DNA of 36,108 bases from Marmoricola sp. (GTDB lineage: Bacteria > Actinomycetota > Actinomycetes > Propionibacteriales > Nocardioidaceae). A model generated the notes under the pieces. It saw only the letters and a program-made list of their open reading frames with translations. It did not search any database and was not told the DNA's origin. Made by a program: the position numbers and the translations under genes. Shown piece after piece: positions 1 to 11,467 of this stretch. How positions within the stretch are numbered: the stretch's first letter is position 1; each line of letters begins with the position of its first letter. The stretch is taken from positions 1-36,108 of the forward strand of contig JAOPYE010000007.1 of NCBI GenBank assembly GCA_025964775.1, given 5' to 3'.

Positions 1-662
1 AGGCCACCGTCGAGGGTGTCGAGGGCATCACCGGGCTGAGCATCAACTACTACGCGATGGTCAACCTCCAGGGGTTCCGCAACATGGTCCAGGCGGTCGG
101 CGGGCTCACGCTCAACGTCCGCGACCGGATCCCGATCGGCGGCGTCGGTGGCCCGGTCACCGGCTACATCGAGCCCGGCGTGCAGCGGTTGAACGGCTTC
201 GAGACCCTGTGGTTCGCACGCTCCCGGGAGAGCGCGGACGACTACTCGCGGATGGCCCGGCAGAAGTGCGTGATGAACGCGATGCTGCACCAGATCAGCC
301 CCGAGACCGTGCTGTTCAACTTCGACAAGATCGCCCGCGCGAGCGCCGCCCTGATCACCACCGACATCCCCGCCAGCCAGGCCAGCCGCTTCATCGAGCT
401 CGCCCTCGCGGCGCGTCAGCACCCGGTCCGGACCATCTCGTTCGTCCCGCCGCTGATCAACACCGGCAGGCCGGACATCGCCAAGATCCAGCAACTGGTG
501 CGTGACGCGATCCACCCGCCGGCTCACACCACGTCGAAGGGCCACACCAAGCACACGGTGACCAGCGGCGCCAACGCGGGGGTGAGCACCGAGGGTGCGA
601 TCGGCAGCATGAACTCCGGGTACGCCGCCAACCAGGCGAGCGACCTCGGCGCAGCCTGCTGA
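1..662 (+). CDS. LytR-CpsA-Psr (LCP) family protein, C-terminal part
   Basis: The gene is cut by the left edge; the open frame begins at base 3 and ends with TGA at 660-662. The visible roughly 219 residues carry the conserved second half of the LCP domain: an LNGFETLWFARSRE segment followed by DDYSRMARQ, whose arginines and aspartate bind the polyprenyl pyrophosphate in the family. LCP proteins are membrane-anchored, extracytoplasmic enzymes that move glycan polymers from a lipid carrier to peptidoglycan. The tail after about residue 175 is polar, rich in Thr, Ser, Gly and Ala, and not conserved. The following genes make and export a galactan-like polymer, so this ligase probably attaches that polymer to the wall (inference). 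The N-terminal membrane anchor lies outside the window. Confidence 0.9.
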   Translation, partial: ATVEGVEGITGLSINYYAMVNLQGFRNMVQAVGGLTLNVRDRIPIGGVGGPVTGYIEPGVQRLNGFETLWFARSRESADDYSRMARQKCVMNAMLHQISPETVLFNFDKIARASAALITTDIPASQASRFIELALAARQHPVRTISFVPPLINTGRPDIAKIQQLVRDAIHPPAHTTSKGHTKHTVTSGANAGVSTEGAIGSMNSGYAANQASDLGAAC

Positions 663-685
663 CCAGTCGTCCGTCCGTCAGGTCA

Positions 686-691
686 TAGGGT
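686..691 (+). promoter_or_regulatory. -10-like hexamer TAGGGT, leaderless start
   Basis: TAGGGT ends 7 nt before the GTG at 699, and no Shine-Dalgarno sequence lies between them. The spacing fits transcription starting at the start codon. No good -35 is visible. Confidence 0.5.
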
Positions 692-698
692 TCTGGTC

Positions 699-2504
699 GT
701 GCCCCCCGCGTCGAGTCCTGTGCCGCCTGACGGCTCCGCGGTGCGCGTCGTCGCCGTCGTGGTGACCTGGAACCGGCGCGAGCTGCTGACCGAATCGGTG
801 GATGCCCTGCGCGCGCAGACACATGCGCCGGTGGCGATCGTGGTCATCGACAACGCCTCGGACGACGGCACTGCCGAGCTGCTCGACTCCGCCTGGGCCG
901 CCGCGTCCGAGGGCGTCGTCGGGCTGGACGTGGTCCACCTGCGCGAGAACACCGGGGGAGCGGGCGGTTTCACCGTCGGTGTCGAGAAGGCGCTGGGACA
1001 CCACCCGGACCTGGTCTGGCTGCTCGACGACGACACCGTGCCGACACCGACCGCAGCGGCCGAGCTGGTCGCGGCCTGGCGCGGCTATCCGGGGGAGCGC
1101 CCCGCCGTACTCGCCAGCCGCGTGGTGTGGGTCGACGGACGTGATCACCCGATGAACACGCCGCGTACCAAGCCCGGCGCCACCGAGGCCGAGCGAACTG
1201 CCGCTGCGACGGTGGGCGCCATCCCGATCCGGTCGGCCTCGTTCGTCTCGATCATGTGTGATGCCGCCCGGATCCGTGAACGTGGTCTGCCGGTGGCCGA
1301 CTACTTCCTGTGGAACGACGACTTCGAGTACTCCACCCGGCTGATCCGCGACGGTGTCGGCCTGGCCTGCCCCTCGAGCGTCGTGGTGCACAAGACGAAG
1401 GTCTTCGGCTCGACCGACGTCGATCCCGGTGAGCGCTTCTTCTTCGAGGTGCGCAACAAGCTCTGGGTCTTCTCGCGTTCCGGGGGCCTGTCGGTCCCCG
1501 AGCGGGCGATGTACTCCGCAGCGACCGCACGCCGCTGGGTCCGGACCTTCCGGGGGTCCTCGGACCGGGCGACCCTGCGCACGGCACTGGGTCGGGGGAT
1601 GGTGGCGGGCCTGCGGCGGCCGCGTCGCAACGCCGACGTGCTGGCCACTGCGCGCCCGGTCCCGGACTCGACCGCCGGCGGCGAGCCGTTCACCCTCCTG
1701 CTCAGTACGTACGCCGGCGACGACCCCGGTTTCCTGCGCACGGCCTTCGACTCCTCGACGCTCGGCCAGACCAGACCTCCGGCCGAGGTCGTCCTGGTGC
1801 AGGACGGACCGGTGCCGCCCGCGCTGGAGGCCGAGATCGCCGACATCGTCCGGAGCAGCGACATCCCGGTGCACCACCTGGCCCTGGACGACAACCTCGG
1901 GCTCGGCCCGGCGCTGGACGCCGGGCTGGCCGTCAGCAGCCACGAGATCGTCGCCCGGATGGACGCCGACGACGTGAGCATGCCGGAGCGCTTCGCCCGC
2001 CAGCTGCCGTTGATCGAGGCCGGCGCCGACATCGTGGGATCGGGCCTGGTCGAGTTCGGTACGGGCATCGATGACGTCGTCGGTCGCCGTACGCCGCCGA
2101 CCGACCCCGACGTCATCCGGCGGGTGATCCGGTTCCGGGACCCGTTCAACCACCCGACGGTCGTGTACCGGCGCGCTGCCGTGCTGGCCGCAGGGGGCTA
2201 CACCGACATGGCCCTGCTCGAGGACTACCTGCTGTTCACCCGGATGGTCGAGGGCGGCGCGGTGCCGGCCAACATCGCCGATGCGCTGGTCTACTACCGC
2301 GTCGGCGCCGGGGCGTACGCCCGCCGCGGCGGCACCGCCATGCTGCGCAGCGAAATCGCGCTCCAGCGACGGTTTCGCAGGCTCGGGATCACCTCGCGGA
2401 CCGAGTTCGCCCGCAATGTCGCCGTACGCGGTGGCTACCGGCTCGTTCCGGAGCGTGTGAGAAAGGTCGCCTACCGCCGCCTGTTGGCGAACCGGACGGG
2501 CTAG
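699..2504 (+). CDS. Two-domain family 2 glycosyltransferase, GlfT1-like N-terminal half
   Basis: A 601-residue protein with two complete GT-A glycosyltransferase domains in tandem. Domain 1 (about residues 15-260) has VVTWNR at the start, NTGGAGGF, and the metal-binding DDD at 110-112 (WLLDDDT), followed by WNDDFEY. This pattern is typical of GlfT1/rhamnosyl-type galactofuranosyltransferases. Domain 2 (about 325-560) has LLSTYAGD, a DADD motif at 422-425 and LLEDYLLFTRM, as in AmsE-like GT2 enzymes. Mycobacterial GlfT1 is about 300 residues and has a single domain, so this looks like a fusion. No membrane segment is seen, so it should act at the cytosolic face on lipid-linked glycan. The neighbours glf and glfT2 support a role in starting galactan synthesis; the acceptor and donor of domain 2 are unknown. 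The GTG start is supported by a -10-like hexamer 7 nt upstream. Confidence 0.85.
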   Translation: MPPASSPVPPDGSAVRVVAVVVTWNRRELLTESVDALRAQTHAPVAIVVIDNASDDGTAELLDSAWAAASEGVVGLDVVHLRENTGGAGGFTVGVEKALGHHPDLVWLLDDDTVPTPTAAAELVAAWRGYPGERPAVLASRVVWVDGRDHPMNTPRTKPGATEAERTAAATVGAIPIRSASFVSIMCDAARIRERGLPVADYFLWNDDFEYSTRLIRDGVGLACPSSVVVHKTKVFGSTDVDPGERFFFEVRNKLWVFSRSGGLSVPERAMYSAATARRWVRTFRGSSDRATLRTALGRGMVAGLRRPRRNADVLATARPVPDSTAGGEPFTLLLSTYAGDDPGFLRTAFDSSTLGQTRPPAEVVLVQDGPVPPALEAEIADIVRSSDIPVHHLALDDNLGLGPALDAGLAVSSHEIVARMDADDVSMPERFARQLPLIEAGADIVGSGLVEFGTGIDDVVGRRTPPTDPDVIRRVIRFRDPFNHPTVVYRRAAVLAAGGYTDMALLEDYLLFTRMVEGGAVPANIADALVYYRVGAGAYARRGGTAMLRSEIALQRRFRRLGITSRTEFARNVAVRGGYRLVPERVRKVAYRRLLANRTG

Positions 2505-2513
2505 GAGCGCCGC

Positions 2514-2519
2514 TAGACT
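2514..2519 (+). promoter_or_regulatory. Candidate -10 hexamer TAGACT upstream of glf
   Basis: TAGACT lies just after the stop of the glycosyltransferase gene and about 70 nt before glf. It would give glf and downstream genes their own transcript with a leader of roughly 65 nt. No convincing -35 is visible. Confidence 0.35.
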
Positions 2520-2580
2520 GAGCCGGGCTCCCGGCGCCTCTCCAGCGCGCCGCCCCCGGGGGCCTGCCCGTGTGTCTTGA

Positions 2581-5754
<3,174 letters not shown>

Positions 5755-5758
<4 letters not shown>

Positions 5759-6777
5759 GGGCTGCAGACAAAGCGGCGAGCAACCAGAAGGACGTTGACG
5801 AGCGCACCCGGCGCAAGAACGCCGCCAAGCAGGCGCGGGACCTCATGGAGCGCAAGTCCGACTCGATGCCGGTGGTTGCGTCTCCCGACGGACCGCGGCA
5901 GATCCGGGTCGTCGATGCCGAGCTCGTCGATCCGTCGCCGACCGGCGGTATCGTCGAGGTGCTCCAGCAGGGCTACCTGCTGCGGCTGATCGTCGGCCGC
6001 CAGCTGGCCCAGCAGTACGCCGCCTCGGTGCTCGGTCTGCTGTGGTCCTACATCCAGCCGGCCATGCGGTTCGCGGTCTACTTCTTCGTCTTCGGCGTGA
6101 TCCTCAAGACCCACCAGGGCGTCCCGAACTTCGCACTGCGCCTGTTCACCGCGATGGTCTTCGTGCACTACTTCACCGAGACCTGGAACGGCGGGACCCG
6201 GTCGATCTGGCAGAACAGCAACCTGGTCCTGAAGATGCGCGTTCCCCGGGAGATCTTCCCGGTGGCAGCGATGCTCGTGTCGGTGTACCACACCGGACCG
6301 CAGGTGCTGCTCCTGATCGTCTGCTGCGTGATCGTCGGGTGGCACTTCTCGCTCGGCGCGATCGGCGCCGGGCTGATCGGCATCGCCATCCTGGTGACGT
6401 TCTCGATGGCGATGGCACTGTTCTTCTCGGCGCTCAACGTCCTCTACCGCGATTTCCAGAACATCGTGCAGACGATCATGCAGTTCATCCACTTCCTCGT
6501 GCCGATGATGTACTCGTACTCGGTCGTGGCCGAGCTCGGCAAGTCGCATCCGCTCCTCTATCAGGGGTACATGGCCAATCCGCTCGCCGAAGCGGTGCTG
6601 CTGATGCAGAAGCTGTTCTGGGCGCCGACGGTCTCGGACCAGTCGCTGCTCAAGCCGATGTTCCCGAGCGACCTGATCAGCCGTGGGCTGATCACCCTCG
6701 GGGTGTGCGTCGTTCTGTTGTACCTGTCGCAGAAGTTCTTCTCGCGGCTCGAGTCCAAGTTCCCGGAGAATCTCTGA
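5755..6777 (+). CDS. wzm: Polysaccharide ABC transporter permease, Wzm/RfbD-like
   Basis: The membrane subunit of an ABC-2 type exporter, 340 residues. A charged cytosolic N-terminus of about 75 residues precedes the conserved LIVGRQLAQQYAASVLGLLWSYIQP entry segment, and about six hydrophobic spans follow to the end. Features typical of O-antigen and galactan exporters include LNVLYRDFQNIVQ and FLVPMMYSYSVV. It should move a lipid-linked glycan across the membrane together with the ATPase encoded next. It begins inside the end of glfT2 (ATGA overlap) and its stop overlaps the ATPase start (TGATG), so the three are tightly coupled. In mycobacteria the equivalent pair (Rv3783/Rv3781) flanks glfT1 and exports the galactan precursor. 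The long N-terminal extension is poorly conserved and could be partly regulatory. Confidence 0.92.
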
Positions 6778-7562
6778 TGGCCGAATCGATCGTGCTGGAC
6801 CACGTCACCAAAGACTTCACCTTGCACTACCACCGCACCATGAAGCAGATCGCGGTGGCGACGGCCAGGGGCCTGCCGCTCAAGGAGGAGTTCCAGGCTG
6901 TCAACGATGTCTCCTTCATCGTCGAGCAAGGTGAGGCCGTGGGCCTGATGGGGCTCAACGGCAGCGGCAAGAGCACCCTGCTCAAGCTCATCAACGGTGT
7001 CATGCGGCCCGACCACGGCACCGTGCGGACCCGCGGTCGGATCGCCGGGCTGATCGCCACCGGGGCAGGCTTCCAGCCGCAGATGACCGGGCGCGACAAC
7101 TTGTTCCTCAACGGCGCGATCCTGGGGATGACCGAGGCCGAGCTCAGCAAGAAGTTCGACGAGATCGTCGAATTCGCCGACATCGGCAAGTTCCTCGACA
7201 CCCCGGTCTCGCACTACTCCTCGGGCATGTTCGCCCGCCTGGGCTTCTCGATCGCGATCCACGTCGACGCGGACATCTTCTTGGCAGACGAGGTGCTGGC
7301 GGTCGGAGACCGACCGTTCAAGAAGAAGTGCCTGGCGAAGATGCAGGAGATCCGCCAGCAGGGAACCACGATCTTCTACGTCAGTCACGCCGCGGCATCG
7401 GTACGAGCGATGTGTGACCGGGTGCTCGTACTCGAGGCCGGCCGACTCAACTTCGACGGACCCGTTGATGATGGCATCCGTTACCTCCAGTACGACGACG
7501 ATGACGGGGACGACCCGACACTCGAGGGTGTGATGGACGCCGAGCTCGGCGCGGACATCTAG
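6777..7562 (+). CDS. wzt: Polysaccharide ABC transporter ATPase, Wzt/RfbE-like
   Basis: A 261-residue ABC ATPase of the capsule/O-antigen export type. It has Walker A GLNGSGKST at 59-67, an ABC signature YSSGM at 147-151, Walker B ending LADE at 169-172 with D-loop VLAVGD, and the switch histidine in FYVSH. A segment TGAGFQPQMTGRDNLFLNGAILG after Walker A is characteristic of this subfamily. There is no C-terminal carbohydrate-binding domain such as that of E. coli O9a Wzt. The protein ends soon after the nucleotide-binding domain with an Asp-rich tail, like mycobacterial RfbE. It powers export of the lipid-linked galactan with the permease upstream. The start overlaps the permease stop by one base. 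It is the last gene of the cluster. Confidence 0.93.
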   Translation: MAESIVLDHVTKDFTLHYHRTMKQIAVATARGLPLKEEFQAVNDVSFIVEQGEAVGLMGLNGSGKSTLLKLINGVMRPDHGTVRTRGRIAGLIATGAGFQPQMTGRDNLFLNGAILGMTEAELSKKFDEIVEFADIGKFLDTPVSHYSSGMFARLGFSIAIHVDADIFLADEVLAVGDRPFKKKCLAKMQEIRQQGTTIFYVSHAAASVRAMCDRVLVLEAGRLNFDGPVDDGIRYLQYDDDDGDDPTLEGVMDAELGADI

Positions 7563-7608
7563 GCAGCTCGCCCCGGAGCAGCCTCATACCTCGTTGCTAA
7601 TCTCCGGG

Positions 7609-7682
7609 AAATGCATTTAATAACACCGTTGTAATTCGCTAATTACAGATTTGTAATTAGCGAAGAATGCTTGGCAAAGCAT
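7609..7682. promoter_or_regulatory. AT-rich intergenic block with three palindromes
   Basis: Within 75 bp of unusually AT-rich DNA there are three dyads. A 10-bp palindrome AAATGCATTT is at 7609-7618. A perfect 12-bp inverted repeat, TTCGCTAATTAC at 7635-7646 and GTAATTAGCGAA at 7653-7664, has a 6-nt spacer, and an extra GTAATT at 7631-7636 forms a second nested dyad. ATGCTT/AAGCAT is at 7667-7672/7677-7682. No T-tract follows. The block lies between wzt and the amidase gene, so it may be an operator region for the latter or act in termination of the former. The regulator is unknown. Confidence 0.6.
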
Positions 7683-7743
7683 GTTACTGGTGTGATTCTT
7701 GGGACTCGTGTGAACCCTTCCCCCTCACATGGAGTCCAAGAAG

Positions 7744-10700
7744 ATGCGTCTGACCCGAGCCCGGTACGTCACGATCTGCCAGCAATTCATGGTCACGGCT
7801 GTTGTCGCGACCGTGGGTGCGTCGGCAGCCGGCGTGATGACGCTCCAGATCGTCGCGCCCGAAGCACGGGTGCCACAGATCGGCGCCGGTTCGCTCGCTC
7901 CCGCGGTCAGCGTCGCGGAAGCTCCTGCCGCGACTGCGCCGGTCACGCCGACGGTGCGCGAGGTCAAGGTCTCCGGAATGGCTCGCCCCGCCGCGAAGGT
8001 GGGGACGTCGCAGCGGACCGCCGCGCGCACCACCCGCAGGCTCGTCCTCGCGGCGCGGTCGACGCCGACGGCGGTCCACGGCTTCGGAACAGTCGGCGTG
8101 ACCTGGAAGTCGGGAACACCGCTGTCCGAGAACGCGATCCTGGTCCAGATCCGCACGCTCAGCCACGGTGTCTGGTCGGGGTGGACCAAGGCCGCCTACC
8201 ACGACGACCACGGGCCGGACGCGGGCACCGCTGAAGCAGCGCGAGCGACCCGTCCGGGCACCGACCCTGTCGTGGTCGGCAATGTCGACCAGGTGCAGAT
8301 GCGGGCCGAGACCCTGACCGGCACGGCGCCAGCCGACCTCGAGCTCGCGGTCATCGACCCGGGCACCGGCAAGGTCACCCGCCAGCCTGCGGCGATCGAC
8401 ACGTCACGACTTCCTGCCGCCGACCAGTACGCGACGAGCGCGCCGCCGATCGAGTCCACGGCAGGACTGGGGGGATCCGGTGCGGTTGCGGGTGATGGGG
8501 GCCAGCCCTCCGAGGAAGCACCCGCAACCGACCCGGGTTCGACACCTGCCGGTCAGATCGCGCTGAGCGCGATGAAGCTCGCACCGAAGCCCCTGATCTA
8601 CTCCCGGGCCCAATGGGGTGCCAACGAGTCGCTGCGCGATCCCAGCTCGCTGCACTACGGGGTGATCGAGACCGGCTTCATCCATCACACGGTCAACGCG
8701 AACAACTACACGCCCGACCAGGTGCCTGCCCTGATCCGCGGCATCTACGCGTACCACACCCAGTCACGTGGCTGGTCCGACATCGGGTACAACTTCCTGG
8801 TCGATCGCTTCGGCAGGATCTGGGAAGGCCGGTACGGCGGCGTCGACCGGCCCGTCGTCGGCGCGCACACCCTGGGTTACAACGAGTACTCGTTCGCCAT
8901 GTCGGCGATCGGCAACTTCGACATCGCCCAGCCGCCGCAGGCGATCCTGGATGCCTACGCGCGCCTCTTCGCCTGGAAGCTGTCGCTGTCCAACATCCGC
9001 GCCGACGCCTCGCACCTGTGGGTGAAGGACCGCTACCTGTACGCGATCAACGGGCACCGCGACGTCAATCAGACAGAGTGTCCCGGGCGCTACCTGTACG
9101 CCAAGATCCCGTCGATCCGGGTCGCCGCCCAGGCGATCCAGAACCAGGCGCAGATCCCACCAGACCCGGTGAACCGGACGATGATCCCGGCGCCGACAGG
9201 CCTGCTGGCACCGACGACCGCTCCGAAGCCGGCGGTGCCGCAACCCTCACTGGTTCTCCCGCTGCGCACCAGCCTCGCCGGCTCGTCGTGGCCCGACCTG
9301 CTGGTGAAGTCGGCGAGCGGCGCGATCCAGGTCGTCCCGACCAACGGGATGCTGGGGTACTCGGCGCCCATCGTCAGCGGCGGCGACTGGTCGCCGATGG
9401 ACCTGATCGCAGGCGTCGGTGACGTGACCGGCGACGGCCGTGCCGACGTACTCGCGCGCAACCAGAAGACCGGCATCGCCAAGGTCTTCACCAGCGATGG
9501 TCTCGGCCACGTCACGCGCCTCGGCATCGCTGCGACCAGGCGCTTCACCAACGTCCGCTCGATCGTCGGCGTCGGTGACTTCAACCGGGACGGGAAGAAC
9601 GACGTCGTCGGTGTCGATCGGACCACCGGCTACCTCGAGCTGTTCCCCGGCGAGGGTCGCGGTGCGTTCGGCGCACCCGTGGTCCTCAAGCGGAAGTGGC
9701 CGTTCACCCAGGTCGTCGGCGTCGGTGACATCACCGGCGACCGGCAGCCCGACCTGATCGCCCTGCTCGGCACCAGCGTCTACCTCGTCGCCGGCAAGCC
9801 CGGGGGTACGGCGCTCGAGACGCCGGTGCGGATCACCACGTCGACGTCGCCGGTCAACGCGCTGCTCGCCTGGGGCGACCTGACCCGTGACGGCCGGCCC
9901 GACGTGATGCTGCGCGACACCTCGGGCGTGACCCGGATCCTGTCGGGCACCGGGAGCGGGCAGCTCGGCCAGGTCTACGGCCCGTTCCGTTCGCTGTTCG
10001 GGGTGAGCAAGCCGTCGCTGGCCCCGATGGTCGGGAGTGCGGCGGCCGACGTGGTCGGACGCAACGCCGCCGGACACCTGGTGGTGGTGCCGAACAACGG
10101 ACTGACCAACACCAGTGCGCCGCTGCCGACGAACCTCAAGGTGTCCACGGCGACCCAGGTGCTCGACGTGGGTGACTGGAACCGCGACGGCAAGAACGAT
10201 GTCGTGGTCCGCACCTCTGGTGGCAACCTGCTGGTCCTCTACCCGGGACTCGGCAACGGAAAGTTCGGCCAGCCCCGATCACTCGGAACAGGGTGGAAGA
10301 GCATCACGCGGCTGACTGCTGTCGGTGACGTCACCGGCGACGGCTACCCGGACCTGATGGGTGCGATCGGCAGCGGACCGCTGACCATCTTCCCCGGCGC
10401 CGGGACCAAGGCCTTCAAGGCCCCCCAACTTGCCCCGCCATCGTTGCGGACGTTCAACCAGATAGGGAGCGCCGCGTGGTCGCCCCAAGGTGCAGCGTTC
10501 GTCTCGTCCAACGGCGCCTTCGTGCCGCTGGTCGGAAGCGATTCGGGGTCCGCCTTGCGGGCGGCGAATGGATCAGTGGCTCCTGCCTACGACACCTTTG
10601 TCGGCGTCGGTGACGTCGACGGTGACGGCGTGGCGGACGTGCTGGCCAGGGAGAAGGGAACCGGCACGATCTGGTTGCTCCCGGGGAAGACGTCCGGAGG

Positions 10701-10758
10701 GTTCGCCCCCCGGGTGTGGGTGGCAAACGGATTCGCCGGCTATCAGCTGATCGGCTGA
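7744..10758 (+). CDS. Secreted amidase/PGRP-domain protein with FG-GAP repeats
   Basis: A 1004-residue exported protein. A signal peptide covers about residues 1-40 (MRLTRARYVTICQQF then a hydrophobic stretch). A long low-complexity Ala/Pro/Thr region follows, and then an N-acetylmuramoyl-L-alanine amidase/PGRP domain at about 280-465. Zinc-ligand candidates are H314 or H315 in FIHHTVN, H438 in NGHRD and C446 in TECPG, so the catalytic site looks intact. The C-terminal half has at least seven FG-GAP/VCBS blades of the form GVGDVTGDGxxDVL with calcium-loop-like DxDGxxD cores, plus two degenerate ones. It should cleave or bind peptidoglycan outside the cell; the propeller may bind a wall polymer (inference). 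ATG 7744 is chosen over ATG 7729 because GGAG at 7731-7734 is correctly spaced for it. The end overlaps the opposing gene by 16 nt. Confidence 0.9.
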   Translation: MRLTRARYVTICQQFMVTAVVATVGASAAGVMTLQIVAPEARVPQIGAGSLAPAVSVAEAPAATAPVTPTVREVKVSGMARPAAKVGTSQRTAARTTRRLVLAARSTPTAVHGFGTVGVTWKSGTPLSENAILVQIRTLSHGVWSGWTKAAYHDDHGPDAGTAEAARATRPGTDPVVVGNVDQVQMRAETLTGTAPADLELAVIDPGTGKVTRQPAAIDTSRLPAADQYATSAPPIESTAGLGGSGAVAGDGGQPSEEAPATDPGSTPAGQIALSAMKLAPKPLIYSRAQWGANESLRDPSSLHYGVIETGFIHHTVNANNYTPDQVPALIRGIYAYHTQSRGWSDIGYNFLVDRFGRIWEGRYGGVDRPVVGAHTLGYNEYSFAMSAIGNFDIAQPPQAILDAYARLFAWKLSLSNIRADASHLWVKDRYLYAINGHRDVNQTECPGRYLYAKIPSIRVAAQAIQNQAQIPPDPVNRTMIPAPTGLLAPTTAPKPAVPQPSLVLPLRTSLAGSSWPDLLVKSASGAIQVVPTNGMLGYSAPIVSGGDWSPMDLIAGVGDVTGDGRADVLARNQKTGIAKVFTSDGLGHVTRLGIAATRRFTNVRSIVGVGDFNRDGKNDVVGVDRTTGYLELFPGEGRGAFGAPVVLKRKWPFTQVVGVGDITGDRQPDLIALLGTSVYLVAGKPGGTALETPVRITTSTSPVNALLAWGDLTRDGRPDVMLRDTSGVTRILSGTGSGQLGQVYGPFRSLFGVSKPSLAPMVGSAAADVVGRNAAGHLVVVPNNGLTNTSAPLPTNLKVSTATQVLDVGDWNRDGKNDVVVRTSGGNLLVLYPGLGNGKFGQPRSLGTGWKSITRLTAVGDVTGDGYPDLMGAIGSGPLTIFPGAGTKAFKAPQLAPPSLRTFNQIGSAAWSPQGAAFVSSNGAFVPLVGSDSGSALRAANGSVAPAYDTFVGVGDVDGDGVADVLAREKGTGTIWLLPGKTSGGFAPRVWVANGFAGYQLIG

Positions 10759-11399
10759 TCTGCCCGCACGGCAGCGGTGGCCCGCTCACTCTGGGAGTGA
10801 GCGGGCCATGCGCTGCCGTCTGCGTTCGCCACCAGGACCAGTGAGCCCGAGCCGGCCAGGAGCCCGGCGAGCAGTCGTTGTCCTGCGGTCGAGGTCGGAT
10901 CGAGGTCGGTGATCACGCGGCGGTCGTCGGGAGCCTCGCTCAGGTCGAGCGCGTCGGTGGTCCCGAAGACGTCCGCCTGGCCGGCCCAGAGCTCGCCGTG
11001 GTCCAGGATGCCCGGGGGCAACGGCTCGGCGAACCGGGTCGCGAACGGGCGCAGCGAACAGGCCATCGTGGTCGTGGCACGCAACGTCGAACCGCGCTCG
11101 ATCCGATCCGGCCCGACGATCGCCACCGGGGCGGTCGGATCGAGGCCGAGGCCGGCGAGCCAGAGCGCGCCGACGAAGACCGTGCCGAGCCAATGCGGCG
11201 GCAGGTCGATGCACACGTCGTCGCCGGGATCGAGCATGAGCTCGTCGGCGTACAGGTTGGCGGTCTTGGACACCCAGTTCGCCCAGGTCTTCACCGACAG
11301 CTCGGTGCGCTCGCCGCTGGCGTCGTCGTAGAAGGTCACGAACGGCTGTCCGGGATCGGAGGCGAGCCGGCGCGCCAGCAGGTCACCGAACGTGGTCAT
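10743..11399 (-). CDS. TIGR03089 family protein
   Basis: A 218-residue protein of the actinobacterial TIGR03089 family, related to the N-terminal part of AMP-binding (adenylate-forming) enzymes. The start MTTFGDLLARRLASDPGQPFVTFYDD and the later LSVKTWANWVSKTANLY and DVCIDLPPHW match that family. It lacks the phosphate-binding loop and the C-terminal domain of true acyl-CoA synthetases, so enzymatic activity is doubtful and no function is established. In M. tuberculosis the homologue Rv3268 lies near an LCP gene and the mannose-1-phosphate guanylyltransferase gene; here it is divergent from that guanylyltransferase. A TACGGT hexamer ends 6 nt before the ATG. The last codons are encoded by a long hairpin and overlap the convergent amidase gene by 16 nt. 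Confidence 0.82.
   Translation of the reverse strand: MTTFGDLLARRLASDPGQPFVTFYDDASGERTELSVKTWANWVSKTANLYADELMLDPGDDVCIDLPPHWLGTVFVGALWLAGLGLDPTAPVAIVGPDRIERGSTLRATTTMACSLRPFATRFAEPLPPGILDHGELWAGQADVFGTTDALDLSEAPDDRRVITDLDPTSTAGQRLLAGLLAGSGSLVLVANADGSAWPAHSQSERATAAVRADQPIS
10769..10818. terminator. Long hairpin, likely bidirectional terminator
   Basis: A perfect 13-bp stem (10778-10790 with 10796-10808, loop CTGGG) is extended by an outer 8-bp stem (CGGCAGCG 10769-10776 with CGCTGCCG 10811-10818) across a small internal loop. It lies at the junction of two convergent genes. There is no U-tract on either strand, as is common for actinobacterial terminators. It is inside the C-terminal codons of the minus-strand gene. 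Confidence 0.75.
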
Positions 11400-11405
11400 C
11401 GGGCC

Positions 11406-11411
11406 ACCGTA
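11406..11411 (-). promoter_or_regulatory. -10-like hexamer TACGGT, leaderless start
   Basis: On the minus strand TACGGT ends 6 nt before the ATG of the TIGR03089 gene, with no clear Shine-Dalgarno sequence between. Confidence 0.45.
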
Positions 11412-11455
11412 GTGCCCGAGGTCGGGGCGCCTCCATCTGCGTGCGCGTGATTGGG

Positions 11456-11461
11456 CATGAT
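11456..11461 (+). promoter_or_regulatory. -10-like hexamer CATGAT, leaderless start
   Basis: CATGAT ends 6 nt before the ATG at 11468. The same hexamer and spacing occur before the response regulator at 32471. This supports ATG 11468 over the GTG at 11441. Confidence 0.4.
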
Positions 11462-11467
11462 GCGGGC

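Noticed and set aside
7609..7682. Insertion-element remnant or horizontally acquired scar
   Set aside because: The block is AT-rich, but there are no flanking target duplications, transposase fragments or attachment-like sequences; an operator or terminator role is more likely.
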